A DNA stretch of 64,000 bases from Phoma sp. XZ068 (Eukaryota > Ascomycota > Dothideomycetes > Pleosporales > Didymellaceae). Below, piece after piece: positions 24,763-37,101 of the stretch (the stretch's first letter is position 1; every line of letters begins with the position of its first letter). The position numbers and the translations under genes are program-made. Location of the stretch: assembly GCA_004835665.1 (NCBI GenBank), contig RBKR01000017.1, positions 186,001-250,000 on the forward strand. Direction: 5' to 3'. The notes beneath the pieces were generated by a model that saw only the letters and a list, made by a program, of their open reading frames with translations, was not told where the DNA came from and searched no databases.

Positions 24763-26938
24763 CTAATGCAACCCCTTATCAAGGACCGGCATGACCTATT
24801 CTCGTTAGTCCCCACCATCAATCAAAGCGGTCGCACTTACACTCATACACACCAACACGGGCATATCAAAGATATCCCGCTTAATGTGCCACCAAATCAT
24901 ACAGTCCACCATTCCATTCTTTGCTCCCAATCTCTGCATCGCACTCTCGCCCTGGTGCACACCTGTGCTAGAAGGCTCAGTTTTGATGTAATCCTTCTCA
25001 TCCCTGCCACTCGCTCGCTCCGCCAGCCTATCAACATCAGCTTTCGTCTGATACCGCAGCATATTAACGCGTTGGTGCGCAAACCCGCGCGGATCTTGGT
25101 ACGCGAGTTCAGAGAAGCGTTGCAGGTACTGGAGCGCGGATTTAGGCTCCATGAGCTGAATGATGTTCACGGGCTGCGGCTCGGATTCGGATTCGGACTG
25201 CTGTGCAGCGAGCGTGGGCGTTGTGTTGGTCTGAGTACTCATCTCAGATTCGTTGGGGTCACGGTTGCCGTGTTGGTTGACGGTGAGATTCGGTTCTTGG
25301 CCGAGAAGCACTTCACGCTTCCAACCGGTCAGGATGGTGAACTCTTTGTTCATGCCCACGATTTCGCCTGACCGGCGGCAGATGATGAAGGGTGTGCCGA
25401 CTTCGGCGAAGTGCTCCTGCAGAGTGAGGAGGTGACGTTGCAGGCCTTTTTCTTGGTGGATAAGATCCTCTTTCTCGAGTTTGGAATGCACATCGACCAG
25501 TACACCACGGAAGTTTTGCACATATTCTTGAGCTTTGGCGGCCCAGGGACGTGAGTATTTGGTTAGTATGAGCTGGAAAAGCTTGTGGTAACCCTTAACG
25601 TAGTCGTGGGGCTTGGTGATGCCTTGGTAGATACTCTTCGTATCCCGATGGCGTTTCCGAACCCCATTGGAATGTATTGGTTGTAGTGCGTTGTTGGGTG
25701 GACGGTTTTCTTGCTGCCGCCGACTGATTGTCGGTGATCGCTGGTGTTGCGCTTGATGTGGATTAGCGAAAAACGCAGCTGCCGCCATGGGATTATCTTC
25801 GTATGTTGAGTTGGCGTCCGTAGATGCAGGACTAGCAGTGTGATGGCTAGCAGGTCCTTGTCCTATCGCAAATGCATGCGGACCGTTCAAACTGTCCTGA
25901 CGGTGGCTGTGTTCCATCGACGCAGTCGTAGGGGTGCCGTGGGGAGTTTGGACTTGCAGGCTGCCATTGCGAGAGTTCGGTTGCTGCCACTCGTCCGTTG
26001 GCAGACCGTTCGGATTCATGGACATCATCGAAGCTTGCTGTGAATAACCTCCTGGTACTTGCGGATTGTACATGTTGACAGGCTGTTGTGAGTTCATCAT
26101 GGCGTTGTCGTTGGGTGGGGTTTCGGCAGCTCCTGACGACATGTGACCAAGCATGCCGAATTCTAGAGCGCCATAGTGGTTGCCAAAGTTCAAGCTGGAG
26201 ATGTCGAAGTTGAACAAGGCAGGATCGCTTGGATCAAATAATGGTCCGCCGAACTGCTGCAGCTGCGCCGGCTGTGCTTGCGGCATCGTTGTTGCTGCAG
26301 CATTTGGGATGGGCGCCTGTTGTGCATGTTGGTAGGGCGGCGATATAGGAGACTGTTGGCTGTATGGCCTGCCGTCATGTCCACTTGGTAGTGGTGCAGG
26401 GGCCGAGTTAGGTGGGAAGAAAGGCTGTTGGGGTGCTTGAGCGTAGTGGTTGCCCTGCTGAGCCATGGATACGGCCTGGGTGTCCTGGCTGGGAAGCGGC
26501 GTAGGTCGGTTGCCATTCATGTAGGGATAATGGCCGCCCACGCCTGGCATGAGAGCGCCATCGGGCGCATCATGGAGATACTTGGCCTTTTTGCGCACAC
26601 CATCCATGCAATGATCCTGGAGGTTGCGCTTCACGCATCGTAAGCAGGGTCGCTCGTCACCTATGAGCATTAGAAAGGTTTACACCATGGCTGGCATTCG
26701 TCTGATACTCACCACATGTCAAATGGGCGCGCTGACAAGCATAGCACGCTCTCCTCGCCTTCTTCCTCCGTGGTCGTAATGGATCCTTTGCATTGCTCTT
26801 GCTCTTCGCATTGGCATCCTTCTGGCTCCCCTCGTCGCCCTTCTTCTCTTTCTGGTCTTGTTCAACAGCCATGTCTTCGTCGTAGTCACCGCTGAATTCC
26901 GGCGAGGGAGAGACATCGTCCTGGTCCGGGGACGACAT
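24763..26938 (-). CDS. acuK: Transcription activator of gluconeogenesis AcuK/Ert1
   Basis: Model complement(join(24763-24795, 24841-26660, 26713-26938)) gives 692 residues, close to other AcuK proteins. Residues about 65-97 form a Zn2Cys6 finger (CYACQRAHLTC then GDERPCLRC and a final Cys) followed by the conserved VRKKAKYLHDAPDG. A long glutamine/proline/asparagine-rich activation region follows. A PAS fold lies near 480-560 (GTPFIICRRSGEIVGMNKEF) and the C-terminal WWHIKRDIFDMPVL motif ends the protein. AcuK, with its partner AcuM, switches on phosphoenolpyruvate carboxykinase and fructose-1,6-bisphosphatase and affects iron/respiration genes. The last 33-base exon was chosen because a GTAAGT donor and CTAAC branch site replace a read-through tail. 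Confidence 0.94.
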
Positions 26939-28592
26939 GATATCAGCTAAAGTGGGCTCCTCTGGGAGCTACGCACGGATGCTGCTGTGTTCTACAGTGC
27001 GCGCTATGGGCGCACGTTTAGTGCTGCGTGCAGCCGTCAGTGGTGCACTCGAGGGTGTACCCAGCACAACGGTTCAGCCAATGTCTCAGCAGAGACACGG
27101 ATAGCGGCGTTCCAGCGGCGTGTTTCGCGGTGAAGTCACGCGTGCGCTGGCTGCTCGAACGGGCGCTGTCGTGGTACACGGGCGAGCCTGATGGATGCGC
27201 GTCACGGGGGGCCGAAGGGGGTGGGAGGGCCGGCAATGAAGATCCCAAGGTGCGGTGACAGGGTATTCTGAGAGCACGCTCAATCCGGTGCGCAGGTATG
27301 GAGCAATACGGTAGTAGTACAAAGCCGGGGTCCATGTAATCGAGGGAGCATTCCACGAGGGCACAGGATCATGTTTGATAGCGAATGCTACCGAGACGCG
27401 CTGCCCATGCTGCTGGAAGCTGACGTGTGTGACTGGTCGGGGCCCGCGTCCGCGGCGAGAGAGCCGTGAGGGCAGACGCGCTGGAGTGACGGGGTGGGGC
27501 TGCTTGTTGAGCAAGGCAGGAGCGCAGCGCAGCGCAGGAAGGAGCTGTCGACGTTGTGGGACGGCGCTTGGAGGCTGTGTCGGTCGAGTGCAGCAACAGC
27601 GACGGCAGCGAAGCAGTAGCTGGATGGGGCCCGGGGCGTCGGCCGGGCTGGGAGCTTCAATGTCCAATGCTCCAGGGCCTGGCGGTGCAATTGCTTGGGC
27701 GGGCGGCGTCTCGAAGTGGCGGGCGCTGGTCGTGTGTGCGGGCGTGTGCTGCTGCGTCGAGGCTGACGAGGATGTTGCGCCCAAATGCGGTTCCCCGCAA
27801 TTGGCTGACCAGCTTTTGCGAAGGCGCAACCATTGCACCTGCCTCGGTCCCTGTGCGCCGGTACTTAGCGAGCCGACCCAGCCAATAGCACGCTGTGATA
27901 ATTAGACTACGATCATGACAGAATGCCCCATCCATGACAGCGCGAACGCTTGACGCTCCTTACAGCCGGTTGCACCCAGGCTGCTGCACGCCTACCCATC
28001 ACGCTTCATTCGCTCGTGTTGAAGGTGACATCCTCACTGTGTGCTACGATCCGCTTTCTCAGCACAATGTTCCTCGTGCGCGCTGAGGCCACACTATGCT
28101 CAAGCAACCGCCGCTACGTCGACTGCATGTCGTTCGAGGCTCGGCTACAGGCCATGTGTGCAGCGTGCGATCGCGGCCTTGGCAGCCGTTCATGAGTGGC
28201 TGATGGTAAGCCTCGGTGGGTCCTGTACAACCTCTCATCACCCAGTTATTACACCATTCACGCCTCGTCTCCATCTCGCGAGACTCTGTGTGCCTTGAAA
28301 TGTCTCAATAACCATGATGCTGGCTTGCTAGCCACGTTCGTACCCTTCCTCGCTAACGGCACCGTCCGTAACCGCTGCTGTTACGTGCGCCCGCCGTCCT
28401 TGCAACAGGCGTGCCGGCACTCGTGGCGCCCAAGGTCAAGTTACACAAAGGCCCGGCCGGCCTGCTTCATGTCGTCTCACGTGGGGACGCAGCATTTCAA
28501 TAATGACGGCATGCGTGCCGTGTCACTTTCTCTATTATTAGGCGCTTCTATTGCATGATTCCGCCACACCTCGCGTCGACACGGCGGGCCGT
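26939..28592. promoter_or_regulatory. Long GC-rich upstream region of the AcuK homologue
   Basis: About 1.65 kb between the AcuK start and the 3' end of the MFS gene, both on the minus strand. It is GC-rich near 27.1-27.8 kb, with overlapping open frames on both strands (up to 250 codons) of arginine/alanine/proline composition typical of non-coding GC-rich DNA. It probably holds the AcuK promoter and a long leader. I see no credible protein. Confidence 0.5.
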
Positions 28593-31253
28593 CTATGCTG
28601 ATGCAAACTTACTGTTGCCCCTGAGCCGCTTGCCGAATCGAAAGAAGAGAATGGGAAATCTGTATTTCTGTGCGTTAGCGACTACCAGATCCACTACGCT
28701 GGGACAGTCTTACGGGGCCATCGCAAGGGCAAGGAACGCGAGCAAGGATGTTGCCCATTGATATCCAAGATCTTTTCCAAATTAGTGACCGCTCTTTCCT
28801 CAGGCCGCACAGCTCAGAGACTTACTGTTGTACATCTGGACACCGAACAGAGGGAAAGCTGCTGCAAAGTACGACCTGGCAAATGAGTTCGCGGCTAGGG
28901 CACTTGCAGCGTAAAGAGGGTACTGGTCGGCGAGGTCAGTGACTGTATCAAGCTGTGGGGCCGACTTTGGTAACACTCACTGCTTCCACGAGGAAGGTGA
29001 AGACTCCTGAGTACACCCAAATGATACTATGCAAAGAATGTGGTCAGCTACTCGGCACTCATGACACTTGCCGTGGCCGGAACGACCATCACCTACCCAA
29101 CGCCAAAGATACCAGAGAAGATGATTGGAACTGTCGTGTCATGGTCAGTTATATTGCAGCTTGTTAATATGCATGCAGTCTGTCGTACCTATCCAGTGCA
29201 CCCTGCAATCAAGGATGTTAGCGACGGCCCAACACGTTTATTCTGAATTATGTACTTACGAAGAATACGTGGTCCATCCAAACCCTGCATGAAATGTGAT
29301 TAGAAGCATGTTAAACGTCAATGCCATGCAGTGACTTACCAAAAAGTGAAATTGGGACGACCCAAGCGCCAAGTATAGTCGAAGGGAGCCGAAACTCTGG
29401 TTCTGAACCACCTGGCTCGCCCCCTTGCGCTTCGCGTTTTCGCACGAGCCTGCCATAGACCCGCCTCCAGATTGGATCGGTACAGATGCCTGTGAGCATG
29501 CCTACGAACAGGCCCAGGAATGCAAGACCAACTTGCGAAACACTGAACCCATGATTGTTGCGAAACACCAATGGGAAGGCACCAAAGACTGCCGAAGTCA
29601 GGTGGGGGTCACCGAACGATTCAAGATACTTACAAAGGTACAGAATTCCAAGTAAGATGGCAGAAAGTATGCACAGGCTGAGGCACTGGAACACGAGAGT
29701 TAGTCCACCAATGAAACTCTACACATCACCAGCTTGCTCACCATTGGCTCAAAGAAGAGGAGTTGAAACGGTCGGATGCATGACCACAGCACCGTCTTAG
29801 CGATTGATCGGTCGAGTTTCTCAATAGGCGCAATCCACTCTTGGTTGCCAGTCTCCTTGCGCAAGCGAATCGCCTTGCGACGAAGCAGAACGGGGTGGTA
29901 TGTTTCAGGCACGAAGAATGCAATCAGGAAAAGCTAGTACGTAGTGTCAGTGTCTACAGCACGTGGTGCTTGGTACTGCCTTACTTGGAGTCCGGACCAG
30001 ATGATGAGTACGTAGAAGCACCTGTTTGAGATCAGTACACCGCTCCATGTCATGAGAGCACAATGATGGATGCCCCGTCCATACAAATGAACGACATAAA
30101 AAGTAACGTGGGTGGGATGGCCACTCAGTAATGACGAATCGACTTGCAGGTGGTGAAACAATGCTGGTGGGTCTTGCGACACACTTACCATCGCCACGAG
30201 GTGTTCTCAACAATGAAGCCACCGACAAGTGGTCCTATCTCCGGTCCTATAAACGGCGATGCCGTATACACCATCATCGGTGCGGATAATTCCTTGGTGG
30301 ACGTTAGCTCAATTTTTGTTTGAGAATTAAGATGCCTCACATGTCTAGCAAACATGTCTCCTACGGTCCCACCCGCTACACTGAGGAAAGCAGATCCTGC
30401 GAGGCCGTCCAAGAATCTTGCAATCAGCATGGTCTGAATATTCGGGGCCACAGCACAAGGGATCAGCCAAATGAGGAAAAACGTGAAGGAACCAATGTAG
30501 ATCGGTCTTCGGCCGAAGAACTGCATCTCGTGAGTAAATGTTGATGCAAGGTCATGCATACACCTGCGTCTGGGAAACGCACCTCAGAAAGGGGACTAAG
30601 AACCATTGGTCCTGTACCCAACCCAGCAACAAATAGCGAAAGGCCAAGAGTGCACACAAGCCGAGAAGATCCGAACTCCGGCTCGAGCTGGCTATATGTC
30701 GATGTGTATAGCGAGGATGTGCAGGTTCTGGTGTTCAATAACGTTAGTATGATACTAGACCTCCAACACCAACTGAATTGACTTACACGCAGAGAGAACT
30801 AGCGGCACAGATCAACACAATAGCCCACCGTCGCAAGGTGGACATGCTCCGCGGATTCTCCGGGTCGGCGTCACCATCGAACGACACCAGGTATGGCTCT
30901 GGGGTCACAACACCAGCCTTGGCTCTGTTCGGTCGTTGGATGCTCTCATCTCCGTCATGGTGCCAGGTGTAGCCGTCTGCGCCTGCTCTCGAATGGTGTG
31001 ACTCAACCTTCTTCAGGCTTCGACCGTCCTGTGACCGCCTCCCACGGCTACGTGATCTTCTGGATGGCACAATCTCCTCTTTCGACGCTGGATGTTCAGT
31101 TCCAACAAGACCTATCACATTTTCGTCATCGCCGCCTAGGAAACCATATTCTCTCTTTTCGCTGATATTTGATTCGATTATCCCAGACTCTCCTCGTATC
31201 GAGCTGTCGCTGGTGCTTGAAGATGTCCTCATGTTTACGCAGACGCACAACAT
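28593..31253 (-). CDS. MFS transporter, DHA1-type (drug/polyamine:H+ antiporter family)
   Basis: Fourteen exons, complement(join(28593-28659, 28714-28771, 28826-28922, 28981-29026, 29097-29130, 29189-29202, 29260-29284, 29340-29685, 29742-29933, 29985-30021, 30189-30292, 30341-30520, 30583-30727, 30787-31253)), sum exactly to 604 codons (603 residues). The N-terminal 130 residues are hydrophilic. Twelve helices follow, with MFS motif A (SPLSEFFGRRPIY), RFLDGLAGSAF and the antiporter-type motif C region (ASPFIGPEIGPLVGGFI). A central loop and the family-typical GWTTYSSVHWIVPIIF follow. Exon 9 is only 14 bases. Start could also be the ATG at 31232, which has a better context. Likely plasma-membrane efflux; substrate unknown. 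Confidence 0.88.
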
Positions 31254-32812
31254 TCGTTGTGACGGCGAAAGCGTGTCCCCTTTTCAACAGGTAATAAAGT
31301 ACCTATGACTGTAGATCGAATGTTGACGTTTGTTTAGAAATCAGCAGCATCCGTGCTGTACAGGGACCCACTCGGATATAACTCGCTTGCACCCGTTCAC
31401 GAATGCTATCTCCCTCTTTTGTCAAAGCTTCAATCTGACACGTTCGTATGACAAAGATCCTCTTTGGAGATTGTTGGGGAACTCTCCGTTAAGATAGTTG
31501 AAGCGGCTTGTAAAAGGCGCATCCCGTGGCGACTCCCGTGTGCAGGTAAGCCAATCCTCCCTCTGGCGGCAGATGGCTTGCAAGCGCATCGTCTCGAGTC
31601 TCGAGTCTGAGTCTCGAACGTTTTTATGCAAAGCGGGGCGTGCTTGATAAGAGTAAAATCTGGGGTACGTCATAGCCCCATTGGAGCGAACATCGGATGG
31701 AAGCTGATAAAGACACGATACAGCACGCTCAGTTCCTGTCTACCACTCAGCTTCTGCACTCTTCATCCGGTTCCAGGAGAACTCTTTAATTGTGCTTGCG
31801 TGCACATTGTGGTGGATTTTGCTGTATCACAATTGTGCATCTGCCGCACTGCCTGCCGATGAGGCTGAGGATAAGCTTTCCCTTGGACCCTGGGTGACGA
31901 TGGGCGGCTCAGCTTTCTTCCACCGCAACGTACATCGCTTCGGTACCAAATGTGGTCACGCATTGGTGTGTTAAGTGCATTCGGCACATCCTCTACTGTC
32001 CTTCCGTCTTTGGGAGGGTTTGGGACGTGGGGAAAGAAGGAGGCTCATAGCAGATTGAAAGTATAAGTCGACCTGGGAAGGTGCGAAAGACAGCCGGCAG
32101 TTCTGACAAAGCCTAATCTAGCTGCACATAGTGTTATCAATAAACCAGCTTCTGCGATGTCTACAATGAGCCTACCGAGTGAAAATGAACAAAACCAGAC
32201 TGACGACGAATGCTCAAAGTCACGTGATTTTTCCTTTCACGTGTTCCATCAAAGCTCATCTTGTTACGCTCTCGACATTCAAGTTCAATGTCAGTGTAGG
32301 GACCCATAGCCGGGCACATCAAAACAAAAGCCTTAGGTTAGTTGGCCATCGATCTTTCTTTTTTTTTTTTTGCATGCCCTTATGATATACAGTTCACCGA
32401 AACTCCGCGATTCTACCTCGCGTCGTCGATCCTCAATTCAGCCTGAATGCAATGCCAATCGGAATCTCACTTCACGTAATTAGTGGGGACCCCTCACGAC
32501 CTCAGTAGGGCCCCGCATGCGGCTCAACTCCAAAGAAGCTCCTTCAAGACAAGCGAAGCAACGGCTGTGGCTGGCAACCGAGTTCCGAACTGACGATCGC
32601 TCAAGAATTCGGCAACAGTGGCATCAACGGCGCCGCGACCGATGTTCTACCGCGTCTACAACAAACCATGACGTACATACATCGCGTCAATCGTGTTGAA
32701 GCCCCTCAGCCCCAGTATAGCATCAACCTGCGGTTATTTTGCTTAACATAAAAGAGGTTTGCCGACCTTAGGGAGAGTATGAACAGAGGGACCATCGCAG
32801 CACAAAACCACC
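31254..32812. promoter_or_regulatory. Divergent promoter region, MFS transporter and xylosidase
   Basis: About 1.56 kb between divergent starts. A 13-T run lies at 32359-32371. GTGGGG strings matching the CreA/Mig1 catabolite-repressor consensus (SYGGRG) lie at 32027-32032 and 32483-32488, and a TATA-like CATAAAAG lies about 65 bases before the xylosidase ATG. I did not find the XlnR site GGCTAA. Site functions are inference only. No gene is seen. Confidence 0.4.
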
Positions 32813-35440
32813 ATGCTCACCTCACACCACTACTTGGCGCTTTTTTGGGCAACAGGTGCCTATGCACTCTTCCCAGACTGCACCAATGGGCCAATCAAAA
32901 ACGAGACAATTTGTGACCCTTCAGCTTGTGAGTCCATCGATGTTTGAGTTTGACGTCTTATTGACAAAATTCAGCTCCACTTGAGCGCGCCAAATCTCTA
33001 GTCGCACTATACACGCTCGAAGAAAAGATCAATGGAACCTCTAGCGGCTCTCCTGGTGTTGCACGCCTGGGTATTCCGCCGTACGAATGGTGGAATGAAG
33101 GACTGCACGGCATCGCGGGACCATACACCAACTTCAGCGACTCCGGCGAATACAGCTACTCAACATCATTTCCACAGCCCATTTTGATGGGTGCCGCCTT
33201 CGATGACGCTCTGATTACTGAGGTCGCCAGAGTCATCTCGACAGAAGCCAGAGCTTTCAACAATGCGAACCGTACCGGTCTAGACTTTTGGGTAAGTCAT
33301 TCTCCACAAGCATGGTTAAAGGATGGTACTGACATCAGTTTTAGACACCTGTAAATTAAGGCCGCCTTTGCTTTTGATTTCGGCGACTAATGATTGAACA
33401 GAATATTAACCCATTCCGAGATCCTAGGTGGGGACGTGGTCAAGAAACGCCTGGAGAAGATGCCTACCATCTTTCGTCGTATGTCAAAGCGCTGATCCAT
33501 GGTTTGCAAGGTGATGCGACCGACCCTTACAAGCGGGTTGTGGCTACATGCAAGCACTATGTTGGGTATGACATTGAAGACTGGAATGGCAACCTAAGAT
33601 ATCAAAACGATGTACAGATTTCTCAACAAGATCTTGTGGAGTACTACCTAGCTCCGTTCCAGGCTTGTGTGGAGGCGAACGTGGGCGCTTTCATGTGCTC
33701 GTACAGTAAGTCGACACTTCACGCCAGGATTTTTAAGTTGCAACACAATATCTAACAACTCTCAGATGCGGTCAACGGCGTGCCAACATGCGCCGATCCA
33801 TATCTACTCCAGACCATTTTACGCGAGCATTGGGGTTGGACCAACGAAGACCAATGGGTCACTTCAGACTGTGATTCCATACAGAATGTCTATCTTCCAC
33901 ACGAGTGGTCTGCAACACGCGAGCAAGCAGTGGCTGATTCGCTCATCGCTGGCACTGATCTTGATTGTGGCGTGTACATGCAAAGCCATCTTCCCGGTGC
34001 ATTTGCTCAGAAACTGGTCAACGAGACTACCCTAGATCAGGCGCTGGTCCGACAGTACTCATCCCTTGTTCGTCTGGGATGGTTCGATTCAGCAGACAAA
34101 CAACCATATAGGCAACTCGGCTGGGATGCGGTTGCAACCAACGCCTCGCAACAACTGGCTAAGAAGGCCGCTACGGAAGGCGTCGTGCTGTTGAAGAACA
34201 ATGGTGTTCTGCCTCTGTCGCTTGATTCATCCATGACGGTGGGACTCTTCGGCGACTGGGCAAATGCGACTACGCAACTGCTTGGTATGTTAGAAATCAT
34301 TCGGAGTCTACGGAACGAATTTTACTGACAACCGTAGGCAACTATGCTGGAGAACCAACGTACTTTCATGGCCCGCTGTATGCCATGAAAGCGCAGAACA
34401 TTACTGTCAACTACGGAGGCGACAACCCTGGAAGCCCAGGCGATCCCACCACGAACACCTGGACCAGCCTCAAACCTGCTATGGATGCTAGTGATATCTT
34501 GATCTTCGTGGGGGGAATTGACAATAGCGTTGAAGCAGAAGAACACGATCGTACTTCACTGCAATGGTCCGGTCCACAACTCGATATCATCGGCCAGCTC
34601 GCAGACACGGGAAAGCCCACCATTGTTGTGAGCATGGGCGGAGGTCAGATTGACTCCTCACCCATCGCCAACAACCCCAATATCTCAGCCCTGCTGTGGG
34701 CTGGCTACCCAGGCCAAGATGGTGGCTCCGCGATCGTCGACATCCTGACTGGTAAGGCTGCTCCTGCCGGTCGTCTCCCACAGACACAATATCCATCTTC
34801 CTACGTCAAGGAGGTTCCCATGACCAACATGGCTCTCCGCCCAGGCAAAAACAATCCCGGTCGGACCTACAAATGGTACAACGACACCCCAGTCTTCGAA
34901 TTCGGCTTTGGCATGCACTACACCAACTTCTCTGCTGAAGTCGCTTCTTCATTGAACCAGAGCTACGCTATCCCAGATCTTTTATCAGCGTGCCCAGGCA
35001 TAAACTCAACAAACCTGTATCGCTGCGAATTCGCTTCTGTAGCCGTTGAGGTCAAGAACACAGGTACAAGAGCCTCTGACTATGTGACCCTTGGTTACAT
35101 CGCAGGCAACTACGGTCCCTCACCTCAGCCAAAGAAGTCATTGGTGTCATACCAGCGCTTATTCAATATTACCGCTGGAAGTTCGGACACTGCAAAACTG
35201 AACCTCACGCTTGCAAGCCTTGCGAGAGTTGACGAGATGGGTAACAAAGTCTTGTATCCAGGAGACTACAGTCTCTTGATCGACAATGGACCACTAGCTA
35301 TGGTGAACTTCACATTGACTGGAGATCAGAAAGTACTCGAAAATTGGCCTCAACCGCCTGCCAACAGAACTGGGAAGGGAGTCAGTGGGTTTGAGGGTTA
35401 TTTTGTTGCGGGCTATGGAAGCGAGCAACAGGAGCTGTAG
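32813..35440 (+). CDS. Secreted GH3 beta-xylosidase
   Basis: Model join(32813-32927, 32975-33291, 33345-33350, 33402-33705, 33766-34284, 34338-35440) gives 787 residues, the usual size. A signal peptide (about 1-19) precedes FPDCTNGP. GH3 motifs follow: YEWWNEGLHG, SFPQPILMGAAFDD, WTPNINPFRDPRWGRGQETPGED, KHYVGYD and MCSYNAVNGVP. VTSDCDSI contains the expected nucleophile aspartate near 282. The C-terminal alpha/beta sandwich and fibronectin-III-like domains complete it. Members remove terminal xylose from xylo-oligosaccharides (bxlB/xlnD type). The third exon is only six bases and codes the conserved Thr-Pro of WTPNINPF. Many NxS/T sites fit a secreted glycoprotein. Confidence 0.93.
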
Positions 35441-35884
35441 AGAAAGTAGTAAGATTTGACATGGATCTACCGTAATCATAATAAATATAATGTATACAGT
35501 TGTCGTTTCAGGTCCACTGTACAATTCCATCGGTTATCCGTACCTGATGCAGTAAGTCTTATCCTGACCGAAGTTCGCAAGTCAAAGGCTAATCGGGCTT
35601 CGTCAAGCATCCGAACCCGAACTCCAGCAATTTGATGTTGAGGAGATAAGTGTAATGATGCGGTATCGGGATCATCTCATTCGATGGCGTTGTTGCGATA
35701 CAAGAGTCCGGGGTTGACGTGATTAGCACACCCGCATTGCGTGCTTCCCCCACCGAAGGCGATCCAGCACCACGAGATGTATAACTTTGCGGCATGGCCG
35801 CCGTGTTTACAACCAATAATCGAAAACACTTTGAGCCTTGAATTATTGATTTAACATTTCGACAATTATCTAGTCTCATACATC
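35441..35884. promoter_or_regulatory. Intergenic region before the TauD-type gene
   Basis: About 440 bases between two plus-strand genes, holding the xylosidase 3' UTR and the dioxygenase promoter. Nothing else is seen. Confidence 0.5.
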
Positions 35885-37101
35885 ATGACATCAGAAGCCA
35901 AGACCTACCCTTCACCACTGCACAAGTCCGGTGTGCTTGATGGACAGTTCAAGTTCGAAGAAGCAACTCCAGTAATTGGGCGCGAGTACCCGACTCTCAA
36001 CATTGTTGATGACATCCTGAACGCTGCGAACGCAGATGAGCTCATTCGTGATCTCGCCATTACCAGTAAGTGGTTTTGTCACATCATACATGGTCGTAGC
36101 CCTGACGATGACAGTTTCTGAGCGCGGTGTTGTCTTTTTCCGGGCACAAAACAATCTCACAGATGCTCTCCAAAAGCAACTCGTGCACCGCCTTGGACAG
36201 CTCACTAACAAGCCTGCCGACTCTACTCTTCACATCCATCCCCTCTTAAACAACACCAGCGAGTTTGGTGTGGATGACGCAGAGATCAGCACTATCAGCT
36301 CTCTTCAACGCAAGAAAACCTTCGGTGGCGAGAAGAAACGGGAAACCGGCAGTCGCCGTTATGACGCTGCACAATGGCACTCAGACATCCAATTCGAGCC
36401 AGTTCCAGCCGACTACACATCTCTTCGTCTGACACAGCTGCCCGAAACAGGAGGTGACACGCTTTGGGCGTCCGGCTATGAGATCTACGACCGGTTCTCC
36501 ACTGCCTACCGAGTCTTTTTCGAAAGCCTGACTGCAACATTCGTCGGTGACGGCTTCATCAAGGCTGCAGCCGCAAATCCAGAGAAGATCAAGCTCTACG
36601 AACAGCAGCGTGGAAACCCACGGAACGTTGGAACAGGGTTGACTGCTGTCCATCCTGTTGTGCGCACAAATCCTGTAACGGGTTGGAAGAGCATTTTCGC
36701 GTTGGGCCCATTCCCGAAATTTATCAATGAGCTTAACGATAAGGAGTCAGATGAGTTGCTGGCGAAGTTCTTGAACACAATCTACGAAAATCACGATCTT
36801 CAAGTGCGATTCAAGTGGAAGTCTGAGAATGATCTGGGTACGTCTCATTCTTGTTAAATGCTGTGGGCAACTTATGCTGACGTTCAAAGCTATCTGGGAC
36901 AACCGCAGTGCATTCCATACTGCAACCCACGACTATGAGGGCCTTGGTGAGCGCTTTGGCAACCGCGCGGTGGGTATTGGAGAGGCACCCTACTTGGACC
37001 CGAACAGTCGATCGAGGACGGACGTGCTGGAGGAGAGGCAGCAGAAGGTCAACGTTAAACTGGAAGGTGGTATTGACAAGACGAACACTGTTTCTGCATG
37101 A
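35885..37101 (+). CDS. TauD/TfdA-type Fe(II)/2-oxoglutarate dioxygenase
   Basis: Model join(35885-36065, 36115-36837, 36890-37101) gives 371 residues; introns are 49 and 52 bases. The jelly-roll core starts after ERGVVFFRAQNNL. The iron-binding HxD is in QWHSDIQFEP (about residue 147). The distal histidine is in NRSAFHTATHDYEG and the 2-oxoglutarate-binding arginine follows (GERFGNRA). HPVVRTNPVTGWKSIF is characteristic of fungal sulfonate/alpha-ketoglutarate dioxygenases of the taurine dioxygenase and Jlp1 group. Such enzymes release sulfite from organosulfonates or hydroxylate other small acids; the substrate is not determinable here. The protein is probably cytosolic. Confidence 0.92.

Noticed and set aside
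27086..27838. 250-codon minus frame and overlapping 176-codon plus frame
   Set aside because: Both are Arg/Pro/Ala-rich GC-driven frames without homology, start context or splice support.
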